Source: Chitinophagaceae bacterium (GTDB lineage Bacteria; Bacteroidota; Bacteroidia; Chitinophagales; Chitinophagaceae). Taken from it: a stretch of DNA of 12,222 nucleotides. Within the stretch, counting starts at the first letter, position 1, and each line of letters begins with the position of its first letter. A model generated the notes under the pieces. It ran no database searches. It was not told the origin of the DNA and worked only from the letters and a program-made list of their open reading frames with translations. The stretch is taken from NCBI GenBank assembly GCA_025924755.1, contig JAICHT010000090.1:1-12222 (forward strand), written 5' to 3'. The translations under genes and the position numbers were made by a program. This document shows positions 6,631 to 12,222 of the stretch, in pieces.

Positions 6631-6657
6631 CCAATTGCTCTTCCGAAACCTGTAACA

Positions 6658-7773
6658 ATGAGAAGAAAAACCATCGCTTTCTGCTTACTTAGCGTAGTAT
6701 GGGTTACCACTGCGTCCGCTCAATTCCGCAAATACTCCAACGAATTTTTAAATATTGGTGCTGGCGCCCGGGGTTTAAGCATGGGCAGTGCCCAGGTAGC
6801 TTCCGTGCAGGATGGTACTGCCGGTTACTGGAATCCTGCTGGTTTAATAGGCGTACAGGATCATCCCAGTATCAACTTAATGCACGCCGAATATTTTGCC
6901 GGTATTGGTAAGTATGATTACGCCAGTTTAGCGTTACCCTTAGCCGGTAACAAAAGAACCTTGGGTGTAACTGCCCTTCGTTTTGCGGTGGATGATATCA
7001 TGAACACCTTGTTTTTAGTAGAGCCCGACGGGTCTATTAATTATAATAATATTCAATCCTTTTCTTCAGCCGATTATGCTTTTTTAATATCACTGGCTCA
7101 AAAACTTAAAGAAAGCACGAATAAAAATGTGCACTTTGGTGTTAATGCCAAAATCATTCACCGCAGTGTGGGCCACTTTGCAAAAGCATGGGGTTTTGGG
7201 CTGGATGCCGGCGTGCAGATCATACATGACAAATGGAAGTTTGGCTTTGCCGCAAGGGATATCACCTCCACCTTCAACGCCTGGTCGTTTAACTTTTCGG
7301 ATAAAGAAAAAGAAGCCTTATACCTAACCAATAATGAAATTCCGGTAAAGTCCACCGAAATGACAGCGCCGCGCCTGGTAGCCGGTGCAGCAAGAGATTT
7401 TACGTTATCTAAGAAAGTAAGCCTTTTAGCAGAGGCTAATTTTGATGTTACGTTTGATGGAAAAAGAAACACCGTAATTAGTTCTAACCCAATAAGCATT
7501 GACCCCAAGCTGGGAGTGGAATGTAATATCAACAACGTATTTTATTTGCGTGCCGGTATCAACAACTTTCAAAAAGCCCTGGCGGATGGCGATACGCTTA
7601 ATCAAAAGAAAGTGTGGATCTATCAGCCCAGCGCCGGCGCCGGTTTCCGTATCCAAAACGTAAAGATAGACTACGCATTTACCAACCTTGCCAATCAATC
7701 GAATCCCTTATTTACCCATGTTTTTTCATTGCAGTTTGACCTGGTGAATGATAAAAACAAAAAGAAGAAATAA
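6658..7773 (+). CDS. PorV/PorQ-family outer-membrane protein
   Basis: A 371-residue predicted outer-membrane beta-barrel of the FadL-like type used by type IX secretion. The signal peptide is residues 1-21 (cleavage ASA-Q). The family signature follows directly: KYSNEFLNIGAGARGLSMGS (25-44), then VASVQDGTAGYWNPAGL (47-63). Alternating amphipathic strands follow, ending in HVFSLQFDL. An unusual lysine-rich tail (NDKNKKKK) follows the last strand. Known PorV shuttles CTD-bearing cargo from the translocon to the PorU sortase, and PorQ helps tether PorZ; by eye this is a family member whose paralogue type is not settled. The next gene begins 23 bp after the stop and encodes a C25 protein of the PorU2 type, so the pair probably forms one operon and one outer-membrane/surface module. 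The start ATG follows TGTAACA, with no Shine-Dalgarno. Confidence 0.9.
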   Translation: MRRKTIAFCLLSVVWVTTASAQFRKYSNEFLNIGAGARGLSMGSAQVASVQDGTAGYWNPAGLIGVQDHPSINLMHAEYFAGIGKYDYASLALPLAGNKRTLGVTALRFAVDDIMNTLFLVEPDGSINYNNIQSFSSADYAFLISLAQKLKESTNKNVHFGVNAKIIHRSVGHFAKAWGFGLDAGVQIIHDKWKFGFAARDITSTFNAWSFNFSDKEKEALYLTNNEIPVKSTEMTAPRLVAGAARDFTLSKKVSLLAEANFDVTFDGKRNTVISSNPISIDPKLGVECNINNVFYLRAGINNFQKALADGDTLNQKKVWIYQPSAGAGFRIQNVKIDYAFTNLANQSNPLFTHVFSLQFDLVNDKNKKKK

Positions 7774-7796
7774 TCCCTACCGTATAAAAATAAAAC

Positions 7797-10700
7797 ATGA
7801 AAAACTTACTGTTCGCATTATTGGTTACCTGCGGCCTCATCGCAAAAGCACAGGTATACAATAATGAATGGATAGATTATACCAAAACTTACTACAAGTT
7901 TAAAGTAGGCAAAACCGGCCTGTACCGCATACCACAATCTACCCTGTCTGCTGCAGGTTTAAATGCGGCTGCACAGGATTTTCAATTATGGCGAAATGGC
8001 GTGCAGATACCCATTTTTACTTCGCTGGCTTCGGGCAATTTTTCCAGCAACGACTATATTGAGTTTTGGGGCGAAATGAATGATGGCAAGCCGGATATGC
8101 AACTTTATCGCGATCCTGCGTACCAGTTAAATGATAAATGGAGCTTAGAGACAGATACGGCTTCCTATTTTTTGACAGCCAATACAAGCGGCTCTAATAT
8201 GAGGTTGGCCGTTACTGCAAATAATCTGTCCGGAAACACACTGCCGGCCGAGCCTTATTTTATGCACACTACCGGCACGTATTTTAAAAACAAAATCAAC
8301 AGCGGCTATGCCGAGGATGTAGGCGAATATATTTATTCTTCCTCGTATGACAGGGGCGAAGGCTGGACATCAAATGATATTGCAAACGGCACTTCCAATA
8401 CAACAACTTTATCGAATTTATTTGTTTACGCCACCGGTCCGGATGCCACTATTAAAATTGCTGTATCTGGAAATGCAAAAAACCCCCGCGATTATAGAGT
8501 TACTATTAACAACGATTCTATTATTGGCGGCCCGGTAGATTTTTTTGCGTTAAAAAAAGATTCTGCTGCATTTGCTGTGAGCTCTTTAGCTACCAATACG
8601 GCTAGCGTGGTAATAAAAAATTTATCTACTACAGCAAATGACAGACTGGTAGTACACAAATATGAAATCACCTACCCAAGACAATTTAACTTTGGCGGCG
8701 CTTCCAACTTTGAGTTCAACCTGCCTGCTGGTATATCCGGTAATTATCTCGAAATTTCGGGTTTTAACTTTGGCGCTACTGCTCCGGTTTTGTACGATAT
8801 TACCAATAGCAAAAGATATGTTACCGACATTTCTGCCGCACCCATTATAAAGGTAGCCTTGCTGCCATCGGGTACAAGCCGCAGGTTGGTGCTGGTAAGT
8901 GAAGACGTTGCAAACATTAATACCATATCAAGCCTTCAGTCAAGAAATTTTATCAATTATTCTTCAAGCGAAAACCAGGGCGACTATATTATTATTTCTA
9001 ATCCTTTATTATTCAATGGCGCCAGCGGAACCAATCCTATAGAAGATTATCGGGCCTACCGCAGTTCGGCGGCAGGCGGAGGCTATACGGCTAAAATATA
9101 CCTGGTAGATGACCTGGTAGATGAATTTGCATTTGGTATTAAAAAAGATCCATTAGGCATCCGCAACTTTTTGCTTTTTGCAAAAAACCGGTTTTCAACT
9201 CCTCCCAAACAAGTTTTTTTGCTAGGCAAAGGCGTTAATTATGTGCATCAGCGCACCTATGAAAGTTCGCCCGATATTACCAATCTTAACCTCGTTCCTG
9301 CATTTGGCTGGCCGGCATCCGATGTATTGTTTACTGCTTTGCCGGGCAGTTCCGCACCGGAGGTTTCTATTGGCCGGCTTTCTGCCATAAGTGCAGCGGA
9401 AGTAGCGCTTTATCTTAAAAAAGTAAAAGACTATGAGCAGGTACAAAAAGTTTCATCACCCAAGGTAGAAGATAAAGCCTGGATGAAGAATGTAGTGCAC
9501 CTTGTGGGCAGTAACGATCCTACCTTACAAAGTACGCTGGACAATTACATGAATAATTATAAAAGCATTATTTCTGATACCTTATTTGGGGCGCATGTGG
9601 TTACCTTTAGTAAAACATCGGCTGATGAATTGCAACAGTTAACTAACAGTTACCTGCAAACGCTATTTGCCGAAGGTATCAGCCTGATTACTTATTTCGG
9701 CCACTCCTCATCCGGTGCTCTTGCTTTTAATTTAGACAACCCGGAGAACTATAACAACCCCAGTAAATATCCTTTGTTTATTGCTTTGGGTTGCGATGCC
9801 GGCGACTTCTATAATTTTAATACCATACGTTACCAGCTAAAAGAAACTGTTTCCGAGAAATTTACTTTTGCACAAGATCGTGGTACTATCGGTTTTATTG
9901 CCAGTACGCATTTTGGCATTATCAATTATCTCGACATATTAAACTCACGGTTTTATAAATCATTGGCGGTTACCGACTATGGAAAACCCGTAGGCGACCT
10001 GATGAAAGCTGCCATAAAGCAAACGTTTGACGTAACCACGCAGGAAGATTTTTATGCACGGCTCACCTGCGAAGAAATTGCATTAAACGGCGACCCCGCA
10101 ATAACAGTAAATCCGCATCCAAAACCTGATTATGTGGTAGAAGACCCAATGGTGCAGATATCACCTACTGTCATATCCATAGCGGACAATAAATTTAAAG
10201 TAAACGCCAGTTTTCTGAATATTGGTAAAGCCATTAATCAGAATATTGTAATCCAAATTACAAGACAATATCCCAACCAAACTACCCAAGTCGTATATCG
10301 CGATACCATTCCGGGCATCCGCTATAAAGATTCCATCAGTGTAGAATTGCCTATTGATGCGCTGCGGGATAAAGGCACTAATAAATTAACAGTAACAGTG
10401 GATGCAGACAACCAGGTTGACGAGTTGTACGAAACCAATAATAGTGTAACTAAGGAATTTGTTGTGTACGAAAATGAAGCGAGGCCGGTATATCCATATA
10501 ATTATGCTATTGTAAGCAAGCAAAACACAAAGGTTCTGGCTTCTACTGCAAACGTTTTTGCAAAGACAAGCCAGTATACTATGGAGATGGATACTACCAA
10601 ATTGTTTAATTCGTCTTCTAAAGTTTCAAAATCGGCAACAAGCGCAGGTGGGCTTTTAGAATTTGATCCGGGTATTACTTATAAAGATAGTACAGTTTAT

Positions 10701-12222
10701 TACTGGCATATTGGTTTTATAACCACTAGTGGTCAAACCAACTGGGGCACTTCTTTTTCCTTTGTATACCTTGCCAATCATGCATTTGGTGTAAACCAGT
10801 CGCATAAATACCAGCACATGGAATCTACATTTTCCAATATGTATGTGGATTCTGTAAGCGGCCGGTTTGTATTTGAAAAAAAGGCTAATGATATCTTAAT
10901 CAATAATGGTGTTTATCCCACCGCAAGCACTCAAGATCCTGACTACTATATAACAGTAAATGGAACTTCTTTAATTGGGGGCGGATGCTCGTACAATGAA
11001 TTAATATTTAATGTATTTGACTCGTCAAGTTTTCTGCCGTGGCAAAATAAATATTCAGGTGGCGGTGGCTTATATAATAGCTTAAGCGCAACCTGCGGCT
11101 CGCGGCGGCAATATAATTTTGAGTACTCTCTTAGCAATAGCACTGGACGCAAAAGGGCTATGGACTTTTTAGATTTGATTCCGGTAGGAAACTATGTGGT
11201 TGTTCGCGGAAATGTCAATCCAAACTTTAATTCAAACACCTATGCTGCTGCATGGAAGTCGGACACTACTTTGTACGGTTCCAATAATTCTATATATCAT
11301 AAGTTATATCAGCAAGGTTTTGCAACGCTTGATAGTTTTAACCGACCTAGAACTTTTATTTTCATTTTCAGAAAGGACGATAAAAATACCTTTACGCCTA
11401 AAGCCGTACTTTCTTCTGGAATCTACGATAAAATAACATTAGGTGCAGACATCTTTACAGTAGGATCGGCCGGTACAGTGACCTCGCCGGTTTTTGGCCC
11501 GGCCAAAGCCTGGAAACAATACAGCTGGCAAGGAAATTCTGTGGATACAGCTAATAGTGACGATGCTAAAGTAAACATCATCGGTATCAATCAAACGGGT
11601 ACGGAAACTACACTTTTCAATGGTATTACTCCAAGCCAACAATCGGTAGATATTTCTTCTGTTAACCCGGCACAATATCCTTATTTAAAATTACAAATGA
11701 GCAATAAGGATAGCATATATCATACACCCTATCAGTTAAAATATTGGCGTCTTACATACGATCCCGTACCGGAAGGTGCATTGGCGCCCAATATTTATTT
11801 GAACATGCCGGATACGCTGGGCTTAGGCCAAAACCTGGATTTTAAAATAGCATTTAAGAATATTAGTGACGTGCCCTTCGATAGTGTAAAAGTAAAGGTA
11901 GTACTTACCAACAGCAGCAATGTATCTACCACACTACAGGTGAAAAAATACAAACCGCTGGCGGCAGATGATACACTGCATATTATACAACCCATTAATT
12001 CCCAAACACTGGCTGGGGTTAATATGTTATATGTAGAAGCCAATCCGGATAATGACCAGCCCGAGCAATATCACTTCAATAACTTTGGCTACAAAACGTT
12101 TTATGTATTAAGCGATAGCCTGAAGCCTTTACTGGACGTGACGTTTGACAATACGCATATTTTGAATCATGATATTGTATCGTCGAAGCCGGAGATCGTT
12201 ATTAAATTAAAAGATGAATCAA
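7797..12222 (+). CDS. porU2: C25 (gingipain-fold) protein, putative type IX secretion sortase PorU2, 3' end missing
   Basis: The frame opens at ATG 7797 and stays open to the window end, giving 1475 residues with no stop; the C-terminus is missing. The signal peptide is residues 1-18 (cleavage AKA-Q). A beta-rich N-terminal region begins YYKFKVGKTGLYRI and includes DYIEFWGEMNDGKPD. The C25 peptidase domain spans about 396-775: DPLGIRNFLLFA, PASDVLF, EVSIGRLSA, then the dyad His636 (YFGHSS) and Cys666 (LGCDAGD), 30 residues apart as in gingipains. A CARDB-like domain (about 795-895, DELYETNNS), a fibronectin-like segment (about 902-990), a possible ILEI-like domain (about 1022-1140), a jelly-roll-like region (about 1220-1330), a second CARDB-like domain (about 1342-1438) and PLLDVTFDN-HILNHDIVS at the edge follow. 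PorU cleaves sorting domains and attaches cargo to anionic lipopolysaccharide. The greater length and modular tail favour PorU2 over canonical PorU; sortase activity is inferred. Confidence 0.88.
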   Translation, partial: MKNLLFALLVTCGLIAKAQVYNNEWIDYTKTYYKFKVGKTGLYRIPQSTLSAAGLNAAAQDFQLWRNGVQIPIFTSLASGNFSSNDYIEFWGEMNDGKPDMQLYRDPAYQLNDKWSLETDTASYFLTANTSGSNMRLAVTANNLSGNTLPAEPYFMHTTGTYFKNKINSGYAEDVGEYIYSSSYDRGEGWTSNDIANGTSNTTTLSNLFVYATGPDATIKIAVSGNAKNPRDYRVTINNDSIIGGPVDFFALKKDSAAFAVSSLATNTASVVIKNLSTTANDRLVVHKYEITYPRQFNFGGASNFEFNLPAGISGNYLEISGFNFGATAPVLYDITNSKRYVTDISAAPIIKVALLPSGTSRRLVLVSEDVANINTISSLQSRNFINYSSSENQGDYIIISNPLLFNGASGTNPIEDYRAYRSSAAGGGYTAKIYLVDDLVDEFAFGIKKDPLGIRNFLLFAKNRFSTPPKQVFLLGKGVNYVHQRTYESSPDITNLNLVPAFGWPASDVLFTALPGSSAPEVSIGRLSAISAAEVALYLKKVKDYEQVQKVSSPKVEDKAWMKNVVHLVGSNDPTLQSTLDNYMNNYKSIISDTLFGAHVVTFSKTSADELQQLTNSYLQTLFAEGISLITYFGHSSSGALAFNLDNPENYNNPSKYPLFIALGCDAGDFYNFNTIRYQLKETVSEKFTFAQDRGTIGFIASTHFGIINYLDILNSRFYKSLAVTDYGKPVGDLMKAAIKQTFDVTTQEDFYARLTCEEIALNGDPAITVNPHPKPDYVVEDPMVQISPTVISIADNKFKVNASFLNIGKAINQNIVIQITRQYPNQTTQVVYRDTIPGIRYKDSISVELPIDALRDKGTNKLTVTVDADNQVDELYETNNSVTKEFVVYENEARPVYPYNYAIVSKQNTKVLASTANVFAKTSQYTMEMDTTKLFNSSSKVSKSATSAGGLLEFDPGITYKDSTVYYWHIGFITTSGQTNWGTSFSFVYLANHAFGVNQSHKYQHMESTFSNMYVDSVSGRFVFEKKANDILINNGVYPTASTQDPDYYITVNGTSLIGGGCSYNELIFNVFDSSSFLPWQNKYSGGGGLYNSLSATCGSRRQYNFEYSLSNSTGRKRAMDFLDLIPVGNYVVVRGNVNPNFNSNTYAAAWKSDTTLYGSNNSIYHKLYQQGFATLDSFNRPRTFIFIFRKDDKNTFTPKAVLSSGIYDKITLGADIFTVGSAGTVTSPVFGPAKAWKQYSWQGNSVDTANSDDAKVNIIGINQTGTETTLFNGITPSQQSVDISSVNPAQYPYLKLQMSNKDSIYHTPYQLKYWRLTYDPVPEGALAPNIYLNMPDTLGLGQNLDFKIAFKNISDVPFDSVKVKVVLTNSSNVSTTLQVKKYKPLAADDTLHIIQPINSQTLAGVNMLYVEANPDNDQPEQYHFNNFGYKTFYVLSDSLKPLLDVTFDNTHILNHDIVSSKPEIVIKLKDES
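9101..9124 (+). repeat. 12-bp tandem duplication inside porU2
   Basis: CCTGGTAGATGA occurs twice in a row (9101-9112 and 9113-9124), in frame, encoding the LVDDLVDE stretch in the C25 domain. It keeps the reading frame and lies in a segment where the family commonly has a similar acidic D-x-x-D/E-E-F pattern, so it probably has no consequence. Confidence 0.9.

Noticed and set aside
6530..6657. Possible T-box or other amino-acid riboswitch around tyrS
   Set aside because: The predicted tyrS leader is only about 20 nt, and the adjacent region shows no T-box stem or specifier; T-boxes are also not expected in this phylum.
7158..7535. A 125-codon minus-strand open frame opposite the PorV/PorQ-like gene
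   Set aside because: Antisense shadow of a well-supported beta-barrel gene; no motif, no promoter box and no independent evidence.
8347..12043. Many short open frames in other frames along the distal region
   Set aside because: One continuous frame from 7797 to the window end encodes a coherent multidomain protein; the short frames are its shadows, not fragments of a broken gene.
1..12222. CRISPR arrays, insertion sequences, integrase sites or phage genes
   Set aside because: No direct-repeat array, transposase-like frame, terminal inverted repeats or duplication of the tRNA-Gln 3' end was found on reading through the window.

Overview
The window looks like a chromosomal segment of a Bacteroidota bacterium, most likely of the Chitinophagaceae or a close relative. 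The evidence is a PorV/PorQ-like protein followed by a very long gingipain-fold (C25) protein of the PorU2 type, several perfect or near-perfect TAnnTTTG -7 boxes, start codons preceded by A-rich leaders rather than Shine-Dalgarno sequences, and signal peptides ending in A/S-Q. This placement is inferred from sequence reading only.

Layout. (1) 1-1322, plus strand: the 3' part of rfbC and complete rfbD, the last two enzymes of dTDP-L-rhamnose synthesis, closed by a 19-bp perfect hairpin. (2) 1572-2294, plus: a single DltE-like short-chain dehydrogenase with its own -7 box and a hairpin behind it. (3) 2441-4840, plus: two exported glycoside hydrolases, a clan GH-A (GH2/GH5-like) TIM-barrel enzyme with a C-terminal Ig/PKD-like module, and a GH18 chitinase-like enzyme. 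Neither carries a visible type IX sorting domain. (4) 5012-6486, minus: tyrS, then tRNA-Gln(UUG) with its own consensus promoter and a Rho-independent terminator. (5) 6589-12222, plus: an outer-membrane PorV/PorQ-family barrel gene and, 23 bp later, a C25 peptidase-fold protein of the PorU2 type that runs off the window after 1475 residues.

The genes form independent functional blocks: surface-sugar precursor synthesis, glycan hydrolysis, translation, and a paralogous type IX secretion attachment module. The last is the most interesting. In the known system PorU (sortase) works with PorV (cargo shuttle barrel), and here a second-type PorU and a PorV-like protein sit in one probable operon.

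No mobile elements, CRISPR arrays, pseudogenes or gene-free stretches over 300 bases were seen. The largest gene-free gaps are 1323-1571 and 4841-5058.
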